From: Dipteris shenzhenensis | Lineage: Eukaryota; Polypodiophyta; Polypodiopsida; Gleicheniales | Length of the DNA stretch: 64,000 bases | NCBI GenBank assembly: GCA_047967505.1 | Contig: CM106541.1 | Direction: 5' to 3' (one strand) | The notes under the pieces: generated by a model | What the model was told of the DNA's origin: nothing | The model's database searches: none | What the model saw: the letters and a program-made list of their open reading frames with translations, nothing else | Program-made: the position numbers and the translations under genes | Shown here: positions 19,471 to 31,594 of the stretch, in pieces | How the letters are laid out: every line of letters begins with the position of its first letter | Position numbering within the stretch: the first letter of the stretch is position 1

Positions 19471-21803
19471 CTACCAATACTACTACTACTGCTGCTCATC
19501 CAAATCATCGCCATCGTCATCGTTGTCATGTTGGCCTGTGATCCTTGGCCCTCGTGAGTGATTCCTAATCCATGGCCCTCATCGAAGCCATGTAAGCCAA
19601 ATCCCTCGAGACCTGCCTCCTCGTCATCACCGCTCACCTCCGCTGATGGGACATTCAAGCTTGTACTCTAAGAGTGAAACCATATTAATTAGAAATTTGA
19701 TTGGAACTTAAACAATAAAATAATCTAAAAGGTGAGATTACAAGTAGGAGTAGACTTATACCATGTGAGTAGCCACCTCAGCCCAATCGACTGTCGCTCC
19801 CATGGCCTCCATCTCAATAAAGCATGGCTTCGCTCCTATGTGTAATGTGTGTCTCGCCTCTTTGTCTGTGGGAAGGCAACCCGTCGTAGCTTGCTATGGG
19901 CCTAATTTATAAGAGTTAGATAAAGTGCATGCAATATGTAATAAAATAAATAGAACAATAAATTAAATGAGAAGAAGTAGACTTACCACCCATGCCTCGA
20001 ACCATCTGCCTGCACCAAAGTGTGAAGCACCTATGGTGTCCAACTGTCTCCTCGCAACCCTCCTCTAACTTTCAAAGTTTTCAAGATGGTCCATGTACTC
20101 CTTCTTCAAAAACTTCCAATCAGCTTTGTCTACCCAGCTGGGTTTAGCCTTTCCCTTTGTGATGGAAGTTCACACGGTTGACTACAATGCTTTAAGATAG
20201 AACACATGTGCTCTCGCATGTACTTGTCATTGAACTCCCAATTTGGGGGGTTAGGGTATTGTCTTTTCAATTCATCAATGACTGCCTTCTCCTTTTCGCC
20301 ATCCTAGTACCACCAGTCAGTAGCTATGCCACTCTTGGAGTGGTGGCTCATCAACCGCCTCATGGTGGCCAGCACTTCTGAGCCCTTTTTATTTTATATT
20401 CTCTCTCCAACCCTAGTGATTTCATAGTACAGGTCCTCGAGCAAGAAAGGAGGAGTCATGGGAGTGGCAGAGCTAGAGTGAGGGGTGTTACTGCGAGTGC
20501 TTACAAAGTGAGGAGTAGCAGAGGGAGTGGGAAGGGCAAGGGACCTAACTGGTACTGGGTCTCCTGACCAAGTGGAGACCTATAGGGATGTGAGTGTGCT
20601 GACTTGTCTACATCTCCCGAGTCAACACAACAACCTTGACCCTTCCTACTCTTCCTTCCCTTACGATGGGCATGCCCAGGTGATGACCCCTTGATTAAAG
20701 GGGCTAGAGGGGATGGTTGTCCGAGTAGGTCCAACCCGTCGGTGTAGGAGAGGGAATAGCTGAGATCCTCTGGGATAGAAGAGAGAAGAATCTTGCTGCC
20801 TCCACATCACTCATCTATGCGACAAACTCATCGGGACTCTTGGCGAAGCCATGGGCTGCTAGCAAAGGAGTTCCTCGAGGGGTAGTCACAGTGCTAGGCC
20901 TGAGAGGAGTCAAACCAAGGGTAGTCATAGGGGTAGGCCCTTGAGGAGTCGACTGAGTGGAATCAAAGTCCTCTGGAGAGTTGAGATCATGATGTATCCT
21001 CCTATGAGGGTTTCCGTACTCATTGGACGTGCAATGTGATACCATGTCTAATTTGGGGGAAAACAAAAACAAACACAAGAGCGGGTAAAAAGCGAAAAGA
21101 CAATTAATTACTTAAGAAAATTATGAAATGACATCAACGCAATAAGGATAGTTATTTACTTAAGACAATTATGAAAAGCCAGTTTTGAAAGGACAAATAT
21201 TTATGAAAGACAAGTGGAATCCAAGAAGGTTTTCATATATTAAAAATATCTCCAAAAATACTATTGTTAAACAAGATTTCTCATGTACAAAAATAGAGCG
21301 AAAAATCAGTCTCCAAAAGAGACATTCTTCAAAAATGCCAAAATAGTGGAGGAGGTCTACTGCTTCGCATTACTATCCGAAGTACTTTCCTCCTCCGAGC
21401 CGTTAGGCGGGTCACTCGAGACGTCATCCTCCATTTCTTCTAATATGAGGTCATACTCTTCATGGATTATGTACTAACTCTCGATGAAGGCCTCCACACA
21501 ACCCATTATGTCCTTTATACATTCATCTTTGGTGATCCAGCGATCATGGCGACCTCTCCAAAACCTACGGAGATCCCGTAGGTTGTGTCGTGTGTTCCTC
21601 AATCGCCCCTGCTCCACACACCTTTGGCTTGGACCCCACCCAAGCACACGCACCTGGACATTGTACTTCACCCAGTCTGTATTGTGCATAATCTTCTCTG
21701 CTACATAAGATAGAAGAGAAGAGATGTCCCGAATCACCCCAACATGGGGAACCAGGTTGGTTTTTTGGGAGGACAGCCGTGGGTGAGGGCGTAGTTGTTC
21801 CAT
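19470..21803 (-). pseudogene. Multi-exon CACTA-like (Ptta/En/Spm-type) pseudogene
   Basis: Minus-strand coding blocks separated by introns. From 5' to 3': 21350-21803 (WGPSQRCVEQGRLRNTRHNL; acidic tail EEMEDDVSSDPPNGSEEEST); 20500-21078 (Pro/Thr-rich); about 20160-20460 (TMRRLMSHHSKSGIATDWWY; NPPNWEFNDKYMREHM); 19985-20160 (PSWVDKADWKFLKKEYMDHL, then R-rich HFGAGRWFEAW); 19760-19870 (ARHTLHIGAKPCFIEMEAMG); 19480-19680 (acidic Gly-rich end). A GTAAGT donor follows the FEAW block near 19980. The P-W-x-W-x-L spacing followed by R/H/G/F recalls the Transposase_24 accessory protein of plant En/Spm elements, but this is only resemblance. TAGs break the frames at about 21476, 20816, 20305 and 20060, and a frameshift lies near 20155. 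Confidence 0.42.
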
Positions 21804-21829
21804 TTAGAATCTATTTGAAAAAAAAAAAA

Positions 21830-23310
21830 ACCAAATATGGTTAAGGAGCACAAGAAAAAAGAACCAGATACGGCTAAGGGGAAAAGAAGAAAAGAGAGAA
21901 AAGAGAGGGGGAAAGAAGAAAAAAGTGGGAAAAAGAGAGGGGAAAAGAAGAAAAGAGAGGAAAAAAGAGAGGGGAAAAGGAGAGAAAGCATATGCTTATG
22001 CTTATGCATGAGCATATGAGCATATACTCATGCATAAGCATAAGCATCTACTTTGGCATATGCTTATGAAAAGAGAGAAAAGAGGATGAAAGAGAGGGAA
22101 AAAGAAGAGAAGGAAAAAAGAGAGGGAAAATTAAGAAAAGAGTGGAAAAAAGATAGGGGAAAAGAAGAAAAGAGAAGAAAAAAGAGAGAAAGCATATGCA
22201 TATGCTTATGCATGAGCATATGAGCATATGCTCATGCATAAGCATAAGCATCTACTTTAGCATATTATTATGAAAAGAAGAAAAGAGGATGAAAAAGAGG
22301 GGAAAAGAGAGGGAAAAAGAAGAGAAGGAAGAGGGGGAAAGAGAAGGAAAAGAGAGGGGAAAAGAAGAGAAGGAAGAGGATGAAAGAGAGAAAGCATATG
22401 CAAATGCATATGCTTATGAAAAGAGAGAAAAGAAGATGAAAGAGGGGGGAAAAGAGAGGGAAAAAGGAGAGGAGGGAAGAGGGGAAAAGAGAAGGAAAAA
22501 AGATAGGGAAAAAGAAGAAAATAGAGGAAAAAAGAGAGGGGAAAAGGAGAAAAAGAGAGAAAGCATATGCTTATGCTTATGCATGAGCATATGAGCATAT
22601 GCTCATGCATGAGCATAAGCATATGAGCATATGAGCATATGATCATGCATAAGCATAAGCATACACAAATGCATATGCTTATGAAAAGAGAGAAAAGAGG
22701 ATGAAAGAGAGGGAAAAGAGAGGGAAAAAGAAGAGCAGGGAAGAGGGGGGAAGAGAAGGAAAAAAGAGAGGGGAAAAGAAGAAAAGAGAGGAAAAAAGAG
22801 AGCAGAAAAGAAGAAGCATAAGCATACGCAAATGTATATGCTCATGAAAAGAGAGAAAAGAGGATGCAAGAGAGGGAAAAAGAAGAGGAAGGAAGAGGGG
22901 GAAAGAGAAGGAAAAAAGAGAGGGGAAAAGAAGAAATGATGCAAAAGAACTCATGCATAAGCAAAAGAGAGGAAAAGAGAGGGGAGGAAGAAGACAGAAA
23001 AAGAAGAGGAAGGAAGAGGGGGAAAGAGAAGGAAAAAAGAGAGGGGAAAAGAAGAAGCATACGCAAAAGAGCTCATGCATAAGCAAAAGAGAGGAAAAGA
23101 GAGGGGAGGAAGAAGACAGAAAAAGAAGAGGAAGGAAGAGGGGGAAAGAGAAGGAAAAAAGAGAGGGGAAAAGAAGAAGCATACGCAAAAGAGCTCATGC
23201 ATAAGCATACGCAAAAGAGAGGAAAAGAGGGGAGAGGAAGAAGAGGAAATAATAGAGGGAGGGAAAGAGGGAGGAAAAGAGGGGAAGAGGGAATAAGAGA
23301 AGAGATGGGA
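21830..23310. repeat. 1.5-kb polypurine tract with palindromic islands
   Basis: The plus strand is almost only G and A (aaaagagaggggaaaagaag motifs), broken by islands made of catatgcttatgcatgagca blocks. Three islands (about 21989-22047, 22196-22251, 22563-22672) are imperfect palindromes of 50-110 bp. Two 122-bp tandem copies at 22961-23082 and 23083-23204 are nearly identical. All long minus-strand Phe/Ser/Leu ORFs and plus-strand Lys/Glu ORFs here are translations of this repeat. Confidence 0.9.
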
Positions 23311-23780
23311 AGAGAGGGTTTCTACACCCGTCACTGCAGCTAGCACAGCTACGGTGGCCCCTAGGCAACGGTGCTCTCCTTGGAGGCAACATCCCCACGG
23401 TGGCGCAGTTCGTGCCATGTGACACCCTAGGTAGCGGTGCTCACCTTGGAGGCAGATTATGTGCCAGAGGAGACTACACGATGGCATAGTCTATGCCATG
23501 TGGTGCCCTAAGCAGCGGTGCAAGGAGCCCACACTAACGGTGTTAGCACGAGGCTAGCACGACAGCACAATTCTTGCCTTGGAGGTGCAACTCGCACCAA
23601 CAATGCTCGCACGGTGGCACACGTGCCACATCGCAGCTCTGTGCACATCTGGCCTCCCTATTTCATCCCATCATACCTCGATTTCTACCTATGCACCTCC
23701 ATACCATCACGCCACTTTTTGTGCAACCTGCCTCTGTACCTCAAATTACATCTATGTGAACCCTGTGGAGAAAGTAGAGA
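23310..23780. repeat. CG-richer spacer with degenerate gcggtgctcaccttggagg repeats
   Basis: Imperfect repeats of 'taggcaacggtgctctccttggaggca' recur at about 23360, 23430 and 23510, mixed with 'cgatggcatagtctatgccatgtg'. I see no supported gene; the overlapping ORFs 23518-23821 in all three plus frames have no shared motif. Confidence 0.5.
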
Positions 23781-23784
23781 GAGA

Positions 23785-24115
23785 AAAGAGAGAAGAGAGG
23801 AGAGATAGAGAGAGGCTATAGAGGAGAGATAGAGAGAGAGGCTATAGAGAGAGAAGAGAGAGAGAAAGAGGAGGGATAGAGAGAGAGAGAGAGATATTAG
23901 GGTAGGGTTAACTGACTCTAAGGTTAGTCAAACTATCTGTAGTACATTAGGTTAGGTTAGGGCACCCTCCAAAACAAAAACAAAAACAAACAAACAAAAA
24001 AAAGAAAAAGGGAGGGATCTAACTCATAGGTAGTTAGGGACATTAGGTTAGGTTACGTTAACAAATCCTCCACACCCCCCCCAAAAAAAAGGAGAGAGAG
24101 AGAGAGAGAGAGAGG
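23785..24115. repeat. (GA)n-rich microsatellite cluster
   Basis: gagagataga/gagaggctatag repeats run from 23785 to 23895 and a purer (GA)n run lies at 24089-24113. Between them are cattaggttaggtta repeats and an A-rich run. Confidence 0.85.
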
Positions 24116-25680
24116 GCCTTTATCTAAAAATTACCTATTTTACCCCTTCTTTGAGGGCTCGTACCTTGGCCGTTTGTAGGCCAAATCACACCCGATTTGA
24201 ACCCAAATTTCATGCACGCAAAGATCTATATCAAAAGAAATTTTTCAAGGCATTTTACCATCATTTTGGGTCACAATAGTTGCCACTACATAGGTACTGA
24301 TTTTGACTCGTCGATTGCATATTTTTTGCCATTTTCGGGCTACAAAAATCAAAATTAATTGTAGATTTTAAAGTCAAATGCACTCACTTGAAAGGTACAA
24401 TTAAGCATTGTGTATGCACTAGTTGATGCCTCGACAACACTATGATCCATTTTCTTATTTTGTTGTCTTCTTCTTTCCTTAGTGCTCCATATAAATGAGT
24501 TTATTAATTCTTTAAAGGTTTGTAGCATCTATGGCTCAAATAATTAGTTGTAGTTTTGGTGTCATTCTAGATCCAGTGGCTTGGTGGTTTGCTCTCTTCT
24601 TTATCTATGAATGTTGCAGTATCAACAAGTATTACGTTTGGATTTTGTTGAGTGCTTTGGAAAAGGGTTGTTAAGATTGTCTATTGTGTTTGTTATGTGC
24701 AAGCAATGGGCTTTAGTGTTGTATAGATTGCTCCTCATTTGTCATATCTTAGAGCAATATATTACTTGGTATTTGGGGCTATCAATATTATTGTACATAC
24801 ATCTCTGAATATGCTTGTTTGTTTGGGGTTTTCTTGTACACTATCTCGTATGTGTTCCTGAGTGTTGTTAAATAGAAGCCACAACACCCTTTCTACTACT
24901 ACTGCTATGGACTAAAGAAATCAAAAAAAGAGAGAGTAAAGGAGGGGAGTTCTACTAAAACAATTTGTTGTATTCAAAGGTGCAAAGAGAAACCATTAAG
25001 GTAGTATAGTGAGTCCATCAACTAAGGAAGAGGAATAGTCCAAGAAACATGTGACCACCCAAGAACCTATCATGGCCTTCACACTTAATTGAGGCACAAA
25101 ACCATTTTCTTGTTCACAAAATCATTTGCTCAAAAAATACAATTAAATATTGTGCTCTTTTCTACAATTAAATGTTTTCCAATGTGTTTGTCAATATGGC
25201 CCTTGAGGGGTTACCTTTAGGAGCAAGGGCCATATTGACAAACCTATGATAAATGTTTGTCAATATGGCCCTTGCCCCTTAAGGGAAACCCTCAATGGCC
25301 ATATAGAAAAACATATTCATAAACATTTATCTCTAGAAAAGAGTGAGTAGCTATGCAAAACATTACTAAATCTATACTAAATAAAAACAAAATAAGTACT
25401 AAAAGTCTACTAACTAACTACTACTACATTATTACTGAACCAATACAAAATGTACACTAAAGAATTGCTAAAGTCTACTAAAACACTAACAACTTTTTAG
25501 GAAAATAGTACTAAATTAGTTCTATATTAGTACTAAATCCATGCTAAGCTAATACTATATTAGCACTAATATATTAGTATTAAATCAATACTACATTAGC
25601 ACTACTGTATTAGTACTAAATCAACACAAAATCCATATTAAATCAGTATTATACCACTAGAAAATTATATATTGGATCAT
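24116..25680. other. AT-rich spacer
   Basis: No gene is supported. The stretch 25370-25680 is a degenerate low-complexity array built from tactaaatcaatactacatt-like words. A perfect hairpin lies at 25186-25243 (separate entry). Confidence 0.6.
25186..25274. repeat. Perfect 20-bp inverted repeat plus a third copy
   Basis: gtttgtcaatatggcccttg at 25186-25205 faces its exact complement at 25224-25243 across an 18-nt loop. A third direct copy of the arm lies at 25255-25274. The stem is GC-richer than the surroundings. Confidence 0.9.
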
Positions 25681-25790
25681 GAAAAGGATGGCTCCTTATT
25701 CTAATAGTAGGAAAGGCACTCGAGGTGGACTCTTGATAGAGAATGGTGATGTGAGTGGTGAGGTGCAAGTGACATTAGACGTGAAATGGA
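25675..25790. repeat. Left copy of a diverged tandem duplication (target of element C)
   Basis: atcatgaaaaggatggctcc and the following ~110 bp resemble 31711-31870 (gatcatgaaaaggatggctcc; gtgacatgaaatg). After removing C, the two copies lie about 230 bp apart. C inserted inside the left copy. Confidence 0.7.
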
Positions 25791-25959
25791 TGTGGGGTTA
25801 AAGGTCACTGTGCCTTAACCCCAGTTATGTACAATACTCAAACACATATATAAATGAATGAAAAAGAAGATTAGGGTGGTTCTGCACCCACCAAACTTGT
25901 GTGGCTCTCTATCTCTCTCTCTCCTTCTTCCGTTCTTGCTTCTGTTGAGAGCACTCTCA
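25791..25959 (+). repeat. 5' LTR of element C
   Basis: 169 bp, tgtggggttaaaggtcactg to gagagcactctca. It is one of the shortest LTRs among full-size copia elements here. A TATA-like box lies at 25847-25854. Confidence 0.93.
25847..25854 (+). promoter_or_regulatory. TATA-like box in LTR of C
   Basis: tatataaa about 110 bp before the primer site, kept in the 3' LTR at 31477-31484. The position suits a Pol II promoter at the U3/R border; transcription is inferred only. Confidence 0.6.
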
Positions 25960-25961
25960 AC

Positions 25962-25973
25962 TGGTATCAGAGC
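25962..25973 (+). promoter_or_regulatory. Primer-binding site of C (initiator tRNA-Met)
   Basis: tggtatcagagc, two nucleotides after the LTR end. Confidence 0.92.
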
Positions 25974-27385
25974 CCGAGTGATCTAGCTGAGCGTGCATGA
26001 ATGCTGGAAGCTCAGCAGCTCTGTGGGAGGAAGGAGAAGCTCTGTGGGAAGCTTTGTGGGTGACTTTACTTGCATCCGAGTGTGTAGAGACCTTGGAGGA
26101 ACCTTTGGAAAAGTCACTTTGGCTTTGCGAAGTGGTTTTGAGAGCCTGTTAAGAGCTTTCAAAGAAAAAGTCGTTTTTTGAGCTTTTCCCTGTTCCGTTC
26201 GATGACGGAGACTCCATATTGACTTGTAGAGGAAACTATTTCTTGCTTTTGGTGTCCACTTCACTTCAGGAGCTTGGAAACACCTTCATTCTTGAATCTG
26301 GGATCATTTCATTGGATTTCTGACTCACTGTTTCAGTTCCTACGTTTTTTGCCCGGGTGTTGGAACTCAAGTTTGGAGCAACCATTTGCAGATCTGTCAG
26401 TTCCGGTGGACTCAGGAGGTCCTAAAACTTCTATGTTGCTCATCATTCACACTCCGGTGAAGTTTACAAACAGCTCTGTTTCCAAAAACGTTTTTCAGTC
26501 CGTGTGTTGGACCTAGTGATTGAGACCACGGTTTCCAAAACCGTCTGTCCCATTGCGTTCCGGACGCCCAAAAACCACTGCCTGTCAGTTCTTGCGCAAT
26601 TTGGTGGAGGATTTGCAGAGTTATAGATCTCTGTGTATTCGATTTCGTCTCTCTGTTATGCATTTTTCATTCTAAGGTTTTGAAACCTAGATTTATGCCA
26701 CATGGCAGTGGATAAGTGTTGACTCCCATTTCTCACTCATCGGTTGGGATTTTGGAGTTCTGGCAGAAGAGAGATATTTGCAGATTTTCTTGCTGAGTCC
26801 GATTATGCAATGGCGCCCATGTTTTGAGGCATCTCAGGTTCTATTTTCAGTAGCGCTCATTACCGTGGGACTATGATTTCTTGAGCATACCTTATGCATA
26901 TCACTCTGGTTGCAGTTTGAGCAGTGTGCGCTCATTCGTGGTATGCATTGGGTTGCAGTGGATGATTTATAGGCCATTTGGATGCATTGTGGTCCTTGTT
27001 GGATGTGCTGATAGGCCCAAATTGCCTTGTGGGATGCTATTTTTTTATGGACGCTTTGCACATGGATGCTATTTTATGCTGAGGGATAGCTTTGAAACAT
27101 TGCAGGTGATGCACTGATAGTGCTATGCTCTCTTGGATGAGACATTATTGATGCATATGCCAGTGGATAGTGTTTATGCTTGAGTCATTTGGCACTTATT
27201 GGCATTTTCTTTTGGGCCAGATTTGCTCATATGGATGCATAGTATATGCACATGAGTCAGATGCTTTGAGCTTTGAGTTTTGGTGATATTTCACTCTATT
27301 GTGGCATACACATTTGGGTGCACCTGGTATTTGGTGTGATTCTCTCTTGAGGCACTAGCATTTGGGATTTTGCTTTATTTGCATC
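25974..27385 (+). other. Leader of element C, with shared hairpin module at 26526-26596
   Basis: A 1.4-kb untranslated leader. At 26526-26596 it carries the hairpin module (acggtttccaaaaccgt, then ccgtctgtcccattgc, cggacgccc and cctgtcagtt) also found inside the RT gene of A at 6168-6239. The rest has many ATGs and gcattt-rich words but no conserved ORF. Short ORFs 26274-26516 and 26881-27117 show no motif. Confidence 0.75.
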
Positions 27386-29788
27386 ATGGCATCCTCTTCC
27401 ATGCCTGAAAAGGAGTTTTTCAACATTAAAAAGTTTGATGGGACAAACTTTTCTTTGTGAAAAGAACAAATAAGGGATGTGCTTATTCAAAAGAAGCAGA
27501 TTAAACTCTTGGCAGGGATTGAAGCTAAGCCTGCAAATATGTCTGAGGATGATTGGAATGAGTTGGATGCATTAGCAAAGTCTACTATTAGACTTCATCT
27601 TGTAGAGTCAGTTTATTTCACAGTAGTAAATGAGCAGACTACGGAAGATTTGTGGAAGAAACTGTGTGCCACTTATGAGAAGGAAACTGCCTCTAATAAA
27701 GTTTACCTCATGAAGAGGTTGTTTGAGCTGCAGATGAAGGAAGGGGTCTCCATTGCTTCTCACTTGAATGAATTCAATATTATTTTCAGCCAGCTTCAGG
27801 CTCAGAAAATGAATTTTGATGCGGAGACTAAAGTAATATTTCTCTTATGTTCATTGCCATCCTCATGGGATACCTTCCATACAGCTGTCAGTAACTCTGC
27901 ACCTGGTGGAGTACTGAAATTTGATGATGTTGTGGGTAGCTTGTTGGCCGAGGAGATTAGACGGAAGTCTATGGATGGCAACAAGCAGGATGCAGCCTTA
28001 AATGTGCAAAGGGGCAGATCACAGTTCAGGGGGAAGTCCCAAGAAAGAGGGAAGTCTCGTAGCAAATCTAGGGCACGAAACATTGAGTGTTACCACTGTG
28101 GCAAGAAGGGCCATATGAAAAAGGATTGCTACAAGCTGAAAAGAGAGCAAAAGGATAAGAAAAAGAATGCAAATTGGGGTGCAAATCAAAAGGAAGAGAG
28201 TCCAAGGGAGGACAAAGGAAAAGTGAAGATCGAGGAGATCAATGCAGTCACACATGATAGTGACAATGATGTTCTCTTCATGTCTACTTTATCTGCAGAG
28301 TTGCTTACCACTTCAGATGATGCATATTCCCAGGATTGGATTTTGGATTCTGGTGCTTCATTCCATGTTACTCCCCATAGGGAATGGTTCTCCACTTATG
28401 ATAGTGGAAAGACAGGTTGTGTGCATCTTGGAAATGACTATGCATGTGACATAGTGGGAGCAGGTGACATAAAGTTTTCTTTTGCAAATGGGTCTGCATT
28501 TGTTTTGAAACATGTGAGACATGTGCCTAAGCTGACCAAGAGTCTTATTTCAGTGGGTCAGCTAGATGATGCTGGTTTTCACACCACTTTTGGCTTTCAG
28601 AGTTGGAAAATTCAGAAGGGCTCTATGCTTTTGGCCAGGGGTGCCAAGTGTGGGACTTTGTATCCCTTACATGTATCAGGGGTATTTGATCATGTTGTTG
28701 CAATAACCGAGCAGCCAAGCACTTCTTTGTGGCATTGCAGATTGGGGCACATGAGCCAGAATGGAATGAAACTCTTATGCCGTTTGGGTTATGTACCGCA
28801 TTTTAGTTTCTCTGATTTTGAATTTTGTGAGCATTGTCTCTATGGGAAGCAGACTAAATCAGCCCATAAAAGAAGGGGAAAGAAAGAGTTTGAAATGCTT
28901 GATTTGGTACATTCAGACGTATGTGGTCCCATGCCTACACGGTCATTAGGCGGGGCTGAATACTATGTGACATTCATTGATGATGCAACTAGGAAAGTGT
29001 GGGCTTATGCTATAGCTTGGAAGAGTGATGTGTTCCAGGTATTTCAGAAATGGCTGGCCTTGGTTGAGAATCCGTCAGGTAGAACGCTCAAATGCCTACG
29101 GACTGACAATGGTGGAGAGTATCTCTCTCATGACTTTCAGCATTTCTGTGATACTCGTGGGATTAAGAGGGAGCTTACATCCCCTCATACTCCAGAGCAA
29201 AATCCAGTTGCAGAAAAGATGAACCGTACCATTCAAGAAAGGTTGCAATGCATGCTTTCCAATGCAAGTCTTTCTGGTGGTTTTTGGGCTGAGGCAATGA
29301 AGATTGCAGTGCATGTGATCAATAGATCACCTAGTAAGAGTTTGGATGGTGGTATTCCTGAAGAGGCATGGAGTGGCAAGAAGCCCTCTTACTCTCATTT
29401 GCGTATATTTGGGTGTGAGGCATATGCACATGTGCCAAAAGAGCTTCGAAAGAAGCTAGATCCTAAGTCTAGGAAATGCATCTTTCTGGGTTATGGTGAA
29501 AGTGGAGAGATGGGCTATCGTCTCTGGGATCCAGAAGCAAAGAAGATCATACGCAGCCATGATGTGGTCTTCAATGAGAAGAAGATGCATAAGGCACCCA
29601 TGAGGGATGTGGAAATGAGGAGAATCACTTTCCAGGATGTGAATCCACCTGCCTATGTTGATAGACAGCAAGCTGTCCATGCACCAAATGTGCAAGAAAT
29701 GGTACCACCAAGTACTTCCACAGGTATACAATCAAGGGTAGATGATCTAGAGTGTCTAGACCGCCTGATAGGTTTGTTCGAGGGGTAG
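27386..29788 (+). pseudogene. Element C gag, protease, integrase (TGA at codon 25)
   Basis: ATG 27386 starts MASSSMPEKEFFNIKKFDGT. TGA 27458-27460 sits where copia gag has Trp (FDGTNFSL-stop-KEQI). After it, 769 open codons follow. Visible: gag block (WKKLCATYEKETASNKVYL), zinc knuckle CYHCGKKGHMKKDC (about 28087), protease ILDSGASFHVT (about 28343), pre-integrase WHCRLGHMS ... CEHCLYGKQ, and integrase core HSDVCGP, CLRTDNGGEYLS, PHTPEQNPVAEKMNRT. QNPVAEK replaces the usual QNGVAER, close to the catalytic Glu, which is kept. The frame is lost by an indel near 29740. Confidence 0.93.
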
Positions 29789-31368
29789 ACTATGTGATGC
29801 TTACTGATTGCGGGGAGCCTTCTTGCTACAGAGAGGCTATGATGTGTGAGGATAAACGCAAGTGGGAGTATGCTATGCAATCAGAGATGAGTTCACTTAT
29901 GAAGAATAAGACTTGGGACTTGGTTTCTTTGCCACATGGAAAGAAAGCATTGCCATGTAAATGGGTCTACAAAATGAAGGTCACAGGTGATGATGTGCCT
30001 AGGTACAAGGCCCGTTTGGTTGCTAAAGGGTTCAAGCAATAGAAGGGTGTGGACTTTGATGAGATATTCTCTCCGGTTGTGAAGATGACCACACTTAGAT
30101 GCATGCTTGGACTAGTGGTAGTAGAGGATATGGAGCTTATGCAAATGGATGTCAAGACAGCTTTCTTGCATGGGGATTTGCATGAGGAAATTTACATGGT
30201 GCAGCCGAAAGGCTTTGAAGAAAAGGGCAAAGAGCATTTAGTTTGCAAGCTAAAGAAGAGTCTCTATGGTCTTAAGCAAGCACCTAGAGAATGGTATCAA
30301 AAGTTTGATGCTTTCATTCGGTCCCAGGGTTTTAGAAGGAGTGAAATTGATCACTGCCTCTACACTAAAAGGGCTAAGGATAATAGCCTGATAATCTTGG
30401 CACTATATGTGGATGATATGCTATTGGCTAGCAAGAATACTTATGAGCTAGATGCATTAAAGGCCAAGTTGCATGAGGCCTTTGATATGAAGGATTTGGG
30501 ACTTGCAGGTCATATTCTTGGTATGCGCATCACGCATGATCGGAGTAGGAAACTCCTTTGGCTTTCACAAAAAGAGTATGTTACAAAAGTATTGCAACGT
30601 TTCAATATGGAGGGGGGGAAGGCAGTGAGTACTCCATTGCCTCCATATGTGAAACTGAGTCATACAGATAGTCCCAAATCAGATGAGGAGAGGGCCATGA
30701 TGGCCAAGGTTCCTTATGCATCAGCAGTTGGGAGTCTTATGTATGCTATGATAGCTACTAGACCAGACATTGCATTTGCAGTGGGAGTTGTTAGCCGGTA
30801 TATGGCTAATCCAGGAAAGAGGCATTGGGAGGCAGTTAAGTGCATCATGAGGTACATGAAGGGTACCAAGGAGATGTGCATTTGCTTTGGTAAAGGAGAC
30901 ATGCGTGTACTTGGGTACACAGATTCAGACTATGCAGGGCATGTGGATAGTAGGAGATCCACTTCTGGTTATGTGTTTACCTTTGCAGGTGGTGCAGTGT
31001 CGTGGATGTCTCACGCACAGAAGTGCGTTGCTTTGTCTACCACAGAGGCTGAGTATGTTGCAGCCACAGAGGGTTGCAAGGAGGCTATATGGCTTGATCG
31101 GCTAGTGGGAGATTTGGGGATTCATATAGGTGTACCGACATTGCATGGTGATTCCATGAGTGCTATTCAGCTAGCACACGGAATCCGGTCTTTCACGCAA
31201 AGACCAAACACATTGAGGTCAGGTACCATTTCATCAGGGAGGTACTTGAGGACAAGCGCATAGAGCTTGTCAAGGTTCATACTGATGATAACCCTGCAGA
31301 TATGCTGACGAAGAGTCTACCTAGTCAGTGGTTTGAGTATTGTCGTGTATTGATGGGCATTGGATAGT
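29749..31368 (+). pseudogene. Element C RT and RNase H
   Basis: The frame from about 29749 carries RPPDRFVRGVDYV and CKWVYKMKV, then TAG 30040-30042. ORF 30049-31263 has [46 protein letters not shown], catalytic LYVDDMLLAS and DLGLAGHILGM (RT), then YTDSDYAGHVDSRRSTSGYV and LSTTEAEYVA (RNase H). A single-base indel near 31180 shifts the end. The remaining block FHAKTKHIEVRYHFIREV ... NPADMLTKSLP continues to TAG at about 31366-31368. The catalytic residues are intact. Confidence 0.93.
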
Positions 31369-31420
31369 ATGTTCACTAGTCGTTCTCCCTTAAAGGCACA
31401 TTGTCCTTTAAGTGGGAGGT

Positions 31421-31589
31421 TGTGGGGTTAAAGGTCACTGTGCCTTAACCCCAGTTATGTACAATACTCAAACACATATATAAATGAATGAAAAAGAAGA
31501 TTAGGGTGGTTCTGCACCCACCAAACTTGTGTGGCTCTCTATCTCTCTCTCTCCTTCTTCCGTTCTTGCTGTCGTTGAGAGCACTCTCA
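31421..31589 (+). repeat. 3' LTR of element C
   Basis: 169 bp, preceded by a short polypurine tract (agtgggaggt, 31411-31420). Differs from the 5' LTR only by gtc in place of tct near the end. Confidence 0.93.
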
Positions 31590-31594
31590 ATGGA

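Larger units (their letters stand above)
25791..31589 (+). mobile_element. Element C: Ty1/copia with short LTRs
   Basis: Complete plus-strand copia of 5.8 kb, with 169-bp LTRs (25791-25959 and 31421-31589) and target duplication atgga at 25786-25790 and 31590-31594. The LTRs differ at three adjacent positions only. It has a long 1.4-kb leader and one nearly continuous gag-pol frame. Four lesions break it: TGA 27458-27460, a frameshift near 29740, TAG 30040-30042 and a frameshift near 31180. It is a different family from A/B and D. Confidence 0.95.

Noticed and set aside
22048-23487. Long minus-strand ORFs rich in Phe, Ser and Leu that look like membrane proteins
   Set aside because: They are the polypyrimidine strand of the GA repeat read as protein; several frames are open at once and no motif is present.
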